Shown here: positions 17,635 through 26,973 of the stretch, piece after piece
Numbering within the stretch: position 1 is the stretch's first letter
Layout: every line of letters begins with the position of its first letter
From: JAWXUE01 sp044432925
Lineage (GTDB): Bacteria; Bacillota_I; Bacilli_A; Acholeplasmatales; Anaeroplasmataceae
DNA: 47,068 nucleotides
Direction of reading: 5' to 3'
NCBI GenBank assembly: GCA_044432925.1
Contig: JAWXUE010000008.1
Location: 1-47,068 of the forward strand
Made by a program: the position numbers and the translations under genes
Notes under the pieces: model-generated
What the model saw: the letters and a program-made list of their open reading frames with translations, nothing else
Database searches by the model: none
Told to the model about the DNA's origin: nothing

Positions 17635-18626
17635 TAGTATTAGGAGTAGAAACAAGTTGTGATGAAACAAGTGTAGCGATATATGATGGTAAAACAATAT
17701 TATCAAATATTGTACTATCTCAAATAGATATACACCAAGAATTTGGTGGAGTTGTACCTGAGGTTGCTAGTCGACATCATGTAAGAAATGTAAGTATAGT
17801 ATTTAAACAAGCATTAAAAGAAGCTAATTTAAAACCTGAAGATATAGATTTAGTTGCTGTAACAGAAGGTCCAGGATTAATAGGTTCATTATTAGTTGGA
17901 ATAACAGCAGCTAAAACATTTGCATTATGTTATGATAAACCTATTATAGGAGTAAATCATTTAGCAGGACATATATATGCTAATCAAATCGAATCAGAAA
18001 TGAAGTTTCCATTACTTGCTTTATTAGTAAGTGGTGGTAATACAGAGTTAATCTTAATGAAAGATCATTTTGAATTTGAAGTGTTAGGAGAAACATTAGA
18101 TGATGCTGTTGGTGAAGCTTACGATAAAGTAGCAAGAGTATGTGGACTACCTTATCCAGGAGGTCCTCACGTTGATAGATTAGCAGCATTAGGAAATGAT
18201 ACATATAATTTACCAAGAGTAATGATTAATTCAAAAGATTACAATTTTAGTTTTAGTGGTTTAAAAAGTGCAGTAATAAACTTAGCACATAATTTAAAAC
18301 AAAAAAATCAAGAAATTAATATAGAAGATTTATGTTGTAGTTTTCAAAAAAGTGTTATAGAAGTATTAGTTTCTAAAACATATAATTGTGTAAAAGAATT
18401 TGATGTTAAACAAGTAATAGTTGCTGGAGGAGTATCAGCAAACAAAGGATTAAGACAAGCAATAACATCTAAATTCGAAAATGAAAATGTTGAAGTAGTA
18501 ATACCTCCATTTAAATATTGTACTGATAATGCAGCAATGATAGCCTCTTGTGGATATTATCAATATCAAAAAGATAAAAAAACAAGAAAATTAGATATAA
18601 ATGGAATATCAAATTTAGAGTTATAA
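17631..18626 (+). CDS. tsaD: tRNA threonylcarbamoyltransferase TsaD
   Basis: 331 residues, full length. GVETSCDETSVAIYDG opens the ASKHA fold; metal-binding His110 and His114 are in NHLAGH and the third ligand Asp lies in CTDNAAM (about 298). TsaD transfers the threonylcarbamoyl group to A37 with TsaB and TsaE. Last gene of the operon, followed by a terminator. Confidence 0.97.
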   Translation: MIVLGVETSCDETSVAIYDGKTILSNIVLSQIDIHQEFGGVVPEVASRHHVRNVSIVFKQALKEANLKPEDIDLVAVTEGPGLIGSLLVGITAAKTFALCYDKPIIGVNHLAGHIYANQIESEMKFPLLALLVSGGNTELILMKDHFEFEVLGETLDDAVGEAYDKVARVCGLPYPGGPHVDRLAALGNDTYNLPRVMINSKDYNFSFSGLKSAVINLAHNLKQKNQEINIEDLCCSFQKSVIEVLVSKTYNCVKEFDVKQVIVAGGVSANKGLRQAITSKFENENVEVVIPPFKYCTDNAAMIASCGYYQYQKDKKTRKLDINGISNLEL

Positions 18627-18631
18627 TAAGT

Positions 18632-18662
18632 AAAGCAGCAATGTACATCATTGTTGCTTTTT
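18632..18662 (+). terminator. intrinsic terminator after tsaD
   Basis: AAAGCAGCAATG / CATTGTTGCTTT, 12-bp stem with one G-T pair and a TACAT loop, then TT. Confidence 0.88.
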
Positions 18663-18792
18663 ACATTAATTTACCAACAAATATAAAAAATATAATAGAA
18701 ATGTAAAATATAAATAAAAAAATTGAAATTTTATATTAAAAATAACATATATTATAGTATAATATAAAATAAGGATAAAGGAGAGATGTTAA

Positions 18793-20427
18793 ATGAGCGA
18801 GATAACAAATTTTATAAAAAAAATAATGCAAGATGATTTAGACAATGGAAATGTTAAAAAAATAATAACAAGATTTCCACCTGAACCAAATGCTTATTTG
18901 CATATAGGTCATGCAAGAGCAATATATACAAACTTTTTATTAGCGCAAAGTTTTGGTGGTCATACATTTTTAAGATTTGATGATACTAATCCAGCAAAAG
19001 AAGATGAAAAATATATTAAAGCTATAGTAGATGACTTAAAGTGGTTAGGATGTAAACCTAAAAAAGTATATTTTGGAAGTGATTACTTTGAAGATGCATT
19101 TAATAAAGCATTAATATTAATCAATAAAGGATTAGCATATGTTGATGACCAAACTAAAGAACAAATAGCAACTAATAGAGGAACATTTGAAACTCCAGGA
19201 GTTGATAGTCCATTTAGAAATAGAACAATAAAACAAAATATGGATATGTTCTTAAAAATGAGAGATGGAAAATATAAAGAAGGACAAAAAGTATTAAGAG
19301 CTAAAATTGATATGAGTAACCCTAATATCAATCTTAGAGATCCTATTCTTTATAGAATATTAAAAATGGAACACCATAGACAAAAAAATAATTGGTGTAT
19401 TTATCCAATGTACGATTATGCTCATCCGTTACAAGATGCTAAAGAAGGAATAACACATTCATTATGTTCTTTAGAATTTGATAACCATCGTCCTTTATAT
19501 GATTGGGTTGTAGAACAAACTCAATGTGCTCATGTACCTCACCAATATGAATTCGGAAGATTAAATATTGATGGAATGATTATGTCTAAAAGATATTTAA
19601 AAGAATTAGTAGATAAAAAAGTAGTAAGTGATTATGATGATCCTAGAATGCCTACATTAGTAGGTTTAAAAAGAAGAGGATTTACACCTTCAGCAATTAA
19701 AAGTTTCATTTTAGATACAGGTTTATCAAGAGCTAATTGTAGTACTGATTACAAAATGTTAGAACATTTCTTAAGAGAAGATTTAAAATTAACTACTCAA
19801 AGAAAAATGGCTATACTAAAACCTTTAAAAGTTGTTATAACAAATTATGATGAAGATAAAATAGAATATTTAGAAGCTCATAATAACTCTGAAGTAGAAG
19901 AATTAGGAACAAGAGAAATTGCTTTCGGTAGAAATCTATATATTGAACAAGATGATTTCTGTGAAGTTAAACCTAATAACAAATACAAACGTTTATCTTT
20001 AGGTGATGAAGTAAGATTAATGAATGCTTATTTCATTAAATGTAATGAAGTTAAAAAAGATAAAAAAGGTAATATTATTGAAATACATTGTACATATGAT
20101 GTAGCTACTAAATCAGGTAGTGGATTTAACGAAAGAAAACCTAATGGAACAATTCACTTCGTTGAACAAACAACTGCATTAAAAGCAGAATTCCATATGT
20201 TCGATTCTTTAATAAATGAAGAAGCTCCTAAAGATACTCCTTTATTAAAAAGAATAAATAAAAATTCAACAACTATCTTAAAAGGATTTGTTGAAGCGAG
20301 TTTAGCAGATACTAAAAAATTAGATCATTTCCAATTTGTAAGAAATGGTTATTATACAACAGATAAATTATCTAAAAAGAGAAATTTAATATTTAACTGT
20401 ACTTGTGAATTAAAATCAAGTAAATAA
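18793..20427 (+). CDS. glnS: glutaminyl-tRNA synthetase
   Basis: 544 residues, class I synthetase. RFPPEPNAYLHIGHARAI carries the HIGH motif (37-40), and IMSKR is the KMSKS loop. The catalytic part is followed by the anticodon-binding beta barrels (about 335-540) with the GlnRS-type GREIAFGRN-like and NGTIHFV motifs. It charges tRNA-Gln directly. Many Bacilli lack GlnRS and use GatCAB-mediated amidation instead, so its presence is informative about lineage. Monocistronic; a possible -10 (TATAAT near 18760) lies upstream without a clear -35. No T-box is seen. Confidence 0.97.
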   Translation: MSEITNFIKKIMQDDLDNGNVKKIITRFPPEPNAYLHIGHARAIYTNFLLAQSFGGHTFLRFDDTNPAKEDEKYIKAIVDDLKWLGCKPKKVYFGSDYFEDAFNKALILINKGLAYVDDQTKEQIATNRGTFETPGVDSPFRNRTIKQNMDMFLKMRDGKYKEGQKVLRAKIDMSNPNINLRDPILYRILKMEHHRQKNNWCIYPMYDYAHPLQDAKEGITHSLCSLEFDNHRPLYDWVVEQTQCAHVPHQYEFGRLNIDGMIMSKRYLKELVDKKVVSDYDDPRMPTLVGLKRRGFTPSAIKSFILDTGLSRANCSTDYKMLEHFLREDLKLTTQRKMAILKPLKVVITNYDEDKIEYLEAHNNSEVEELGTREIAFGRNLYIEQDDFCEVKPNNKYKRLSLGDEVRLMNAYFIKCNEVKKDKKGNIIEIHCTYDVATKSGSGFNERKPNGTIHFVEQTTALKAEFHMFDSLINEEAPKDTPLLKRINKNSTTILKGFVEASLADTKKLDHFQFVRNGYYTTDKLSKKRNLIFNCTCELKSSK

Positions 20428-20431
20428 AAAG

Positions 20432-20466
20432 AAAACATATTCTATTAATTTAGAATATGTTTTTTT
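20432..20466. terminator. terminator after glnS, possibly bidirectional
   Basis: AAAACATATTCTA / TAGAATATGTTTT, 13-bp stem, 6-base loop, T-run on the right and A-rich sequence on the left; lies between convergent genes. Confidence 0.9.
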
Positions 20467-20502
20467 AAGTTATATAATAATTAAAATAAAATTAGTAAAA
20501 CG

Positions 20503-21222
20503 TTAATTACTATCTAATTCATCAGAGTAATTATCATTTTTTCTTAATTCCTTTTTATCAACAAAAGTTCTTTCATAACTAGAAGGTTCAAGGTTAAATT
20601 CCTTAATACATTTTCTAATGATAAATATAACAGCTATTATAACGAAAAATGGAAGTATACAATAAAGTAATAAAGTTGGAAGCGATTCATTGGTATATCC
20701 ATTAGATAATAATTCTGTAATTGATTTTATATAAAATATAAAACAATTAATTACTGGATAACTAATAAATATAATCATAATAACGTATTTAATTAATTTA
20801 TTTTTTTTATCATTCTTAATCCCTATTTTATTATGTTTATTTATTGTTCGCTTTATCGGTTTAGATGGTTTAGCACTAAAAGTGATATCTCCATTTTCCA
20901 TACGTTTTCTATCTATCTCAGTTAACTGATTAAAATCATCAGGTAATCCATATTTATGTCCTCTTTGCATTCCGAACCCAGAATTACATTTATAAATATA
21001 GAAGTGACATGGTATACCAAATAGAAATTTCTTTGTAAAAACATAAATGGGTACTGAAATACTGAAAATACCTACAATCAAAAAAATTATACCTGTAAAA
21101 TTAACACCATAAGAATTGAATATGAACGTACTAATAACGATAAAAGAAATTCCTATTAAAAAAAATAAACCAAATATTTTGAATAAATCCCATTTAGTAG
21201 CAGTTCTAACTTTTCCGTTCAT
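20503..21222 (-). CDS. four-TM membrane protein, unknown
   Basis: 239 residues, not recognised. Two N-terminal membrane helices (about 13-37 and 41-63), a soluble basic middle region (about 70-145) with GFGMQRGHKYGLPDDFNQLT, then two more helices (about 146-168 and 181-203) and a charged tail. Clear GAGGAG ribosome site before the ATG. It sits alone between glnS and an ABC-F gene and is transcribed away from the latter. No functional call is justified. Confidence 0.7.
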   Translation of the reverse strand: MNGKVRTATKWDLFKIFGLFFLIGISFIVISTFIFNSYGVNFTGIIFLIVGIFSISVPIYVFTKKFLFGIPCHFYIYKCNSGFGMQRGHKYGLPDDFNQLTEIDRKRMENGDITFSAKPSKPIKRTINKHNKIGIKNDKKNKLIKYVIMIIFISYPVINCFIFYIKSITELLSNGYTNESLPTLLLYCILPFFVIIAVIFIIRKCIKEFNLEPSSYERTFVDKKELRKNDNYSDELDSN

Positions 21223-21333
21223 ACAATCAACTCCTCGTATACTAAATAGATTGTATAATAAAAATAGAGGTAAATCAATAAAAGTTATAATATATAAAGA
21301 TTACATTTATAACAATTAATATACTATTTCTTC

Positions 21334-21362
21334 TTTAAAAAATGTGCGTTTTATGGTATTAT
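21334..21362 (+). promoter_or_regulatory. promoter of YkpA/YbiT-like gene
   Basis: TTTAAA (21334-21339), 17-bp spacer, TATTAT (21357-21362) preceded by an extended TGG. Confidence 0.5.
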
Positions 21363-21396
21363 AAAACTAATGTGTTATAAAAAGGAGATAAATATT

Positions 21397-22968
21397 ATGT
21401 TAAAAACAATAGACTTAGGATTACAATTTGGTTCAAGAAAATTATTTGATAAAGTTAACTTACAATTTACTAAAGGAAATTGCTATGGAATTATCGGTGC
21501 TAATGGTGCTGGTAAATCAACATTCTTAAAATTATTAGCAGGAGATATTCAATCTACTGAAGGTAATGTAATTATCGATAAAGATGAAAGATTAAGTATG
21601 TTAAGACAAAATCAAAATGAATATGATGATACAACTGTTATGAAAACTGTATTAGCAGGACATAAAAGATTAGTAGATATAATGAATCAATTAGACGAAT
21701 TATATTTAAAAGAAGATATGACTGATGAAGATGGAATGTTAATGGCAGATTTACAAGGTGAATTAACTGATATGAATGGTTGGGATGCTGAATCAGATGC
21801 AGCAACATTATTAAATGGTATTGGTGTAACATCTGATTGTCATTATATGTTAATGGGAGAATTAGATTCTAAAATAAAAGTAAAAGTATTACTTGCTCAA
21901 GCAATCTTTGGAAACCCTGATATCTTATTATTAGATGAACCAACAAATAACCTTGATGCTAAAGCAGCTAGATGGTTGGAAAATTTCTTAGCAAATTTTG
22001 AAAATACAGTATTAGTAGTATCTCATGATAGACATTTCTTAAATAATGTTTGTACTCATATATGTGATGTTGATTTTAAAAAGATTAGTTTATATGTTGG
22101 GAATTATGATTTCTGGTATCAAGCTTCTCAATTAGCAGCAAAACAACAAAAAGATGTAAACAAAAAACAATCTGATAAAGTAAAAGAATTACAAGAGTTC
22201 ATTGCTAGATTTAGTGCTAATGCATCAAAATCTAAACAAGCAACATCAAGAAAAAAATTATTAGATAAAATAGAAATAGAATCAATAGAACCATCAACAA
22301 GAAGATATCCATTTATGGGGTTTAAACCAAATAGAGAAGTTGGAAATGATATATTAATTGTTGAAGGATTAACTAAAAAACCTTATTTTGAAAACTTAAG
22401 CTTTACAGTAAGTAAAAATGATAAAATAGGTTTCTTAGCAGATAACACACTTGCTACAACAACATTATTCAATATCTTAGATGGTAGAGATGAAGCAGAT
22501 AGTGGAAAATTCAAATGGGGTGTAACAACTCAAACAGGTTACTTATTCCAAGAAAATAGTGAATACTTCTCAACTGATATTACATTAGTAGATTGGTTAA
22601 GACAATATTCTCCTGATGATCAAGCAGAATCTTTTATAAGAGGTTGGTTAGGAAGAATGTTATTTAGTGGTGAAGAATCATTAAAAAAATCAAATGTATT
22701 ATCTGGGGGAGAGAAAGTAAGATGTTTATTCTCTAAATTAATGTTAGAGGGTGGAAATGTTTTAGTATTAGAAGACCCAACAAACCACTTAGACTTAGAA
22801 AGTATTACAGCATTAAATGAAGGTATGATAAAATATCCTGGTAATATCTTATTTACATCTCATGATGCTGAGTTATTAAATACAGTTTGTAATAGAGTAA
22901 TATCTTTAGGTGAAAAGAATATTGACCAACAAGGTACTTACGAAGAATTCGTAGAAAAATATTTATAA
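21397..22968 (+). CDS. ABC-F ATPase, YkpA/YbiT-like, one degenerate ATP site
   Basis: 523 residues, two ATP-binding domains, no membrane segment. The linker RFSANASKSKQATSRKKLLD is diagnostic of the YbiT/YkpA branch of ribosome-binding ABC-F proteins. NBD1 has intact Walker A (GANGAGKST, 34-42) and Walker B (LLLDEP), but its signature is LDSKI (156-160) instead of LSGGE. NBD2 keeps LSGGE (435-439) but its Walker A is ADNTLATT (348-355), with no P-loop Lys, and its Walker B reads LVLEDP, the acidic pair reversed. One composite ATP site is thus intact and the other degenerate. ATG 21397, behind AAGGAGAT, is the start; the frame extends nine codons further without a ribosome site. Confidence 0.9.
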   Translation: MLKTIDLGLQFGSRKLFDKVNLQFTKGNCYGIIGANGAGKSTFLKLLAGDIQSTEGNVIIDKDERLSMLRQNQNEYDDTTVMKTVLAGHKRLVDIMNQLDELYLKEDMTDEDGMLMADLQGELTDMNGWDAESDAATLLNGIGVTSDCHYMLMGELDSKIKVKVLLAQAIFGNPDILLLDEPTNNLDAKAARWLENFLANFENTVLVVSHDRHFLNNVCTHICDVDFKKISLYVGNYDFWYQASQLAAKQQKDVNKKQSDKVKELQEFIARFSANASKSKQATSRKKLLDKIEIESIEPSTRRYPFMGFKPNREVGNDILIVEGLTKKPYFENLSFTVSKNDKIGFLADNTLATTTLFNILDGRDEADSGKFKWGVTTQTGYLFQENSEYFSTDITLVDWLRQYSPDDQAESFIRGWLGRMLFSGEESLKKSNVLSGGEKVRCLFSKLMLEGGNVLVLEDPTNHLDLESITALNEGMIKYPGNILFTSHDAELLNTVCNRVISLGEKNIDQQGTYEEFVEKYL

Positions 22969-22969
22969 T

Positions 22970-22993
22970 AAAAGGAGACTGATGTCTCCTTTT
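22970..22993 (+). terminator. intrinsic terminator
   Basis: AAAAGGAGAC / GTCTCCTTTT, 10-bp perfect stem with TGAT loop. The left arm contains an AGGAG that is not followed by a start codon in range. Confidence 0.85.
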
Positions 22994-23013
22994 ACTAATA
23001 AGGGGGTAATTTT

Positions 23014-24306
23014 ATGGCATACAATCATTTTGTTCCACAATTTATATTAAAACAATATGATAAAAAACTTAATGTATATTCTATTAAAGAATGTAAATTA
23101 GATACAAATAGAACATCTAAACGTATATTTGGTGAAGAAGAACTTTATGGACAAGAGTTAGAAGATATGTTTACAAAAATGGAAGGTATATTTTCTAATG
23201 TTTATTATAATAAAATACTAAGTGATAAAATTGAACTAACAACAAAAGAAATATTAATTGTAAAAAAATACTTATTAATAAGTCAAATTAGAGTTGAAAT
23301 GTCTATAGAAAATGATGATAGAGATGAAGAAGAGTATATAAAAAAATATAATCTAAATAGATTTAAAGAAGATAAAATATCAAAATTGAAAAGAGCAGTT
23401 AAAAGTATTATCGAATGTGTGTCTTTTGAAGAATTGTTAAATAATAAGAATACTACAGGCGCAACTATAAAATGGGCAACAATTTATGAATTGTGTCATT
23501 TAGTATTTTGGGATTCTAAAAAAGTTGAAGAAGATTTTATAATAAGTGATACTGGTATGACATGCGAACATGAATATTCTAAAATTGTATATAATGAAGA
23601 ATTATCTAAGCGTTTTTGTTTTGTTAAACAATTTGAAAAAATTAAAAATTTTGATTTTAAAAATGCTAAAAAATATGATAAATTTCAAAATAATGATTTA
23701 AGAACTATTCAAGCTAATTTTTATGTATTTAACATTTCAAAAGATAGAATGATAGCATTAGTAAATCCATTTTATAAGCATCATCCTATTTATAAAAATA
23801 AATTATCATATGATTTTATTGATATTTTTCCAACACTTATGTCACATGAAGCTATGGCACCTAATGAATTCGAATTAACTCCTAAATCAAAAATAGAAAA
23901 TGACATAGAAAGAAAATATAATTTTGAAATAAAAAATTTAACATTAGAAGAAATCGTTTATATTAATAATTTAATTTTAGATAGAGTAGATAACTATTTA
24001 GCTTTTGTTGATAAAGATAAAATAAAAAGAAGTGTTTCAACATATGCTTTTCTACCAATTAAGAATATTGATTATGATAATCAATCTAATGATTTAATTT
24101 CAGATGCAATTGATAATACAAATGATATAAATAAAAAGTATTCTAATTTATTTGATATATACGAAAATTTAGATGAAGAATATAATACTATTTTTTGTAA
24201 ATATAAAGAAGATTGTAATGAGCAACAAAAAACAGCATTTGCTTACGCAACAGCATTTAATAACTTTTTAATAAGTTCTGGTGATAAAAAGAATTTTAAG
24301 AAATAA
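23014..24306 (+). CDS. DUF4238 family protein
   Basis: 430 residues, soluble. The N-terminal YNHFVPQFILKQYD is the hallmark of DUF4238, a widespread family of unknown biochemistry found sporadically in bacterial genomes. The rest is Lys/Asp/Glu-rich with conserved-looking segments (HHPIYKNKLSYDF, YAFLPIKN). AAGGGGGT lies before the ATG. It is a solitary gene between housekeeping genes; sporadic families in such a position are often acquired, but composition matches the neighbours. Confidence 0.8.
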   Translation: MAYNHFVPQFILKQYDKKLNVYSIKECKLDTNRTSKRIFGEEELYGQELEDMFTKMEGIFSNVYYNKILSDKIELTTKEILIVKKYLLISQIRVEMSIENDDRDEEEYIKKYNLNRFKEDKISKLKRAVKSIIECVSFEELLNNKNTTGATIKWATIYELCHLVFWDSKKVEEDFIISDTGMTCEHEYSKIVYNEELSKRFCFVKQFEKIKNFDFKNAKKYDKFQNNDLRTIQANFYVFNISKDRMIALVNPFYKHHPIYKNKLSYDFIDIFPTLMSHEAMAPNEFELTPKSKIENDIERKYNFEIKNLTLEEIVYINNLILDRVDNYLAFVDKDKIKRSVSTYAFLPIKNIDYDNQSNDLISDAIDNTNDINKKYSNLFDIYENLDEEYNTIFCKYKEDCNEQQKTAFAYATAFNNFLISSGDKKNFKK

Positions 24307-24470
24307 ATGCCGTTATAGCGCTATTTTTAGCAAATATAATTGTTAAATTAAGTTTAAATAAAATATAAAAATAAATTGTATAAAAATATAAAATAATAAA
24401 TATTTTTCTTTTTAATTTAGACAAAATAGAGTATAATAAAACTACTAAAAATAAGAAAGGAGATATACTT

Positions 24471-26567
24471 ATGAACTTATTAGAAGGATTAAATGATAGA
24501 CAAAAAGAAGCTGTTATTACTACTGAGGGTCCTGTAATGGTTATTGCTGGAGCAGGGAGTGGCAAGACTAAAGTATTAACTCATAGGATAGCTTATATAA
24601 TTAATGAATTAGGTATATCTTCACATAATATATTAGCAGTTACATTTACTAATAAAGCAGCATTAGAAATGAAAAGTAGAGTAAGTAAATTAGTTAATAT
24701 AGATACAAAAAATATGTGGATTTCAACTTTCCATAGTTTTTGTGCTAGAGTATTAAGAAGAGAAATACAACATTTAGGATATAGAAAAGATTTTACTATT
24801 ATTGATACTGATGAATCTTTAAAAGAAATTAAAATAGTAATGAAAAAATATGATTTTACAGATTATGAACCAAGAGATATACAATGTTTTATTTCTAATT
24901 ATAAAAATGATATGAAGGTTTTAATACCTGATCGTAACATTGGTGCTTTTTATGATTTTTATGATAAATATGAATCCCATTTATTTGAGAATAATTTATT
25001 AGACTTTGATGACTTAATTTTAAAAACATTAAAATTATTAAATGGAAATTTAAGTATATTAGAGAAGTATTCTAATATGTTTAATTATGTAATGATTGAT
25101 GAGTTTCAAGATACAAACAAATCTCAATATGAATTAGTTTTATTATTAAGTTCTGCTCATAATAATATTTTTATAGTTGGAGATCAAGATCAATCAATAT
25201 ATTCTTTTAGAGGAGCATTAGTAACTAATATTGCTGGGTTTAAAAGAGATTATAAAGAAACTAAAACAATTTTATTAGAACAAAACTATCGTTCAACTCA
25301 AAATATATTAGATGCTGCTAATAAAATAATTAGTAGTAATAGAAATAGAATTGAAAAGAAATTATTTACTGATAATAAAGATGGAATTGATCCTATTATT
25401 AAATGTTTAGATACATCATATGGTGAGGCTAATTATCTAACTAATGAAATAAATAATTTATTAAGACAAGGTTATCAATATAAAGATATTGCTGTAATAT
25501 ATAGACTTAATTCTTTATCAAGAGGTTTTGAAGATGAGTTTATCAAAAAGAATATTCCTTATGTTATTTATGGTGGTTTATCTTATTTTAGTAGAAAAGA
25601 AGTTAAAGATATAATTGCTTATTTAAGATTAATATGTAATTTTGATGATAATTTTTCTTTAAGAAGAATAATAAATGTTCCTAAAAGAAAAGTCGGAGAT
25701 GCAAGTATGAGATTACTTGAGGATAGTGCTCTACTTCACCAAGAATCTTTATTTAGTGTTTTAGATAAAACAAGTTTAAGTTCAGCGGTATCTTCTAATT
25801 TAAGAGATCTTAAGAATACTATTGTTAATTTAAGAAGTAAAATTGAAGAAATGGAATTAAGTGATTTTGTTAAAGAAGTTATAGATAAAACAAAGTATAA
25901 AGATATGTTAAAAGATGCTGATGAAGAAGATAGATTAGATAATGTTATGGAGTTACGTTCTGTTTTATTAGATGTATCTGAGTTTTATGAAGGTACTAAT
26001 CAAGAAAAATTAGAAGCATTTTTATTAGATGTTGCTTTAAAGACTGATACTGATAATGTTAAAGATGATGACAATAAAATTAAACTTATGAATTATCATC
26101 AAGCTAAAGGATTAGAATTCAAAGTTGTATTTATGACAGCTATGGAAGCTAATATATTTCCAGCACAAAGATCTATTACAGAATTTGAAATTGAAGAAGA
26201 ATATAGAATTTGTTATGTTGGTATAACAAGAGCAATGGAAAAACTTTATTTAACACATTGTGAATCTAGAAGATTATATGGTAAAGATTCATTTATGCAA
26301 AAAAGTATATTTTTAAGAAAACTTCAACCAAAATCATCTAGTACTCAACCAAAATCACAACCTTATATGCAAAAACATTCTTATTATAATGACACTGTTT
26401 ATAGTGAAATTAGTTATAATATTGGTGATAAAGTTCAACATAAAGCATGGGGTATAGGTGTTGTTGTCAAAGTTGACGCAGATAATGTTAGTATTGCATT
26501 TGATATTGCTGTTGGATTGAAAATATTAAAAGCAGGACATCCATCATATTCAAGAATAGAGGAATAA
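24471..26567 (+). CDS. pcrA: ATP-dependent DNA helicase PcrA/UvrD
   Basis: 698 residues, superfamily 1A helicase. Motif I AGAGSGKT (26-33), motif Ia TFTNKAALEMK, motif II MIDEFQD, motif III GDQDQSIYSFRG, motif IV NYRST, and motif VI YVGITRAMEKL are all present. The C-terminal YNIGDKVQHKAWGIGVV segment is the PcrA Tudor-like domain that contacts RNA polymerase. Works in replication restart, repair and conflict resolution. Strong AAGGAGAT ribosome site. Slightly short compared with Bacillus PcrA (about 740). Confidence 0.96.
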   Translation: MNLLEGLNDRQKEAVITTEGPVMVIAGAGSGKTKVLTHRIAYIINELGISSHNILAVTFTNKAALEMKSRVSKLVNIDTKNMWISTFHSFCARVLRREIQHLGYRKDFTIIDTDESLKEIKIVMKKYDFTDYEPRDIQCFISNYKNDMKVLIPDRNIGAFYDFYDKYESHLFENNLLDFDDLILKTLKLLNGNLSILEKYSNMFNYVMIDEFQDTNKSQYELVLLLSSAHNNIFIVGDQDQSIYSFRGALVTNIAGFKRDYKETKTILLEQNYRSTQNILDAANKIISSNRNRIEKKLFTDNKDGIDPIIKCLDTSYGEANYLTNEINNLLRQGYQYKDIAVIYRLNSLSRGFEDEFIKKNIPYVIYGGLSYFSRKEVKDIIAYLRLICNFDDNFSLRRIINVPKRKVGDASMRLLEDSALLHQESLFSVLDKTSLSSAVSSNLRDLKNTIVNLRSKIEEMELSDFVKEVIDKTKYKDMLKDADEEDRLDNVMELRSVLLDVSEFYEGTNQEKLEAFLLDVALKTDTDNVKDDDNKIKLMNYHQAKGLEFKVVFMTAMEANIFPAQRSITEFEIEEEYRICYVGITRAMEKLYLTHCESRRLYGKDSFMQKSIFLRKLQPKSSSTQPKSQPYMQKHSYYNDTVYSEISYNIGDKVQHKAWGIGVVVKVDADNVSIAFDIAVGLKILKAGHPSYSRIEE

Positions 26568-26568
26568 T

Positions 26569-26952
26569 ATGAGAATAAAAATATTAAAAGAGGACTTTGT
26601 TGTAGTGAAATTAGAGAACTTAGAAGAAGTTAATATTCATGATGAGTTCTGCTTTATAAGTAAAACAGATGAAGAACTATCTTTAGTATGCACATCAAGA
26701 TTTACTCCCACAAAGTGTCTAGATATACAAAAAGGATACAGAGCATTCAGAATTAATGAAAAATTAGATTTTAATTTAATTGGAGTAGTAGCTAAAATTA
26801 CTTCATTACTAGCATTAAATGAAATTAGTGTATTTGTTGTTTCAACATTTAATACTGATTATTTCTTAGTGAAAAATGCTAAACTAGGAAGAACTATGGA
26901 TATTCTTATAGCTAATAATTATGAAATAGAAAATGAAAACGAACCTAATTAA
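26569..26952 (+). CDS. ACT-domain protein (CASTOR-type, ACT_7)
   Basis: 127 residues. The first half has alternating strands and the second half (GVVAKITSLLALNEISVFVVSTFNTDYFLV) is the ACT_7/CASTOR-type pattern seen in many small bacterial proteins that are presumed amino-acid sensors. No attached enzyme domain. It starts 1 bp after the pcrA stop with its ribosome site inside pcrA, so the two are co-transcribed and probably translationally coupled. The ligand is unknown. Confidence 0.8.
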   Translation: MRIKILKEDFVVVKLENLEEVNIHDEFCFISKTDEELSLVCTSRFTPTKCLDIQKGYRAFRINEKLDFNLIGVVAKITSLLALNEISVFVVSTFNTDYFLVKNAKLGRTMDILIANNYEIENENEPN

Positions 26953-26973
26953 ATTAGGTTCGTTATATTTTTT
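26938..26973. terminator. bidirectional terminator
   Basis: AACGAACCTAAT / ATTAGGTTCGTT, 12-bp stem with TAA loop, overlapping the stop codon of the ACT gene and the 3' end of the convergent gene; T-run on the right. Confidence 0.92.

Noticed and set aside
18627..18792. T-box or other aminoacyl-tRNA-responsive leader before glnS
   Set aside because: No AGGGTGG-type T-box and too little room after the tsaD terminator.
24307..24470. Palindrome ATAGCGCTAT as terminator of the DUF4238 gene
   Set aside because: Perfect but loop-less 10-bp palindrome; stem after opening a loop is too short to be convincing.
24296..24565. Minus-strand frame over the pcrA start
   Set aside because: Lies opposite the pcrA ribosome site and first motifs; no start signal of its own.
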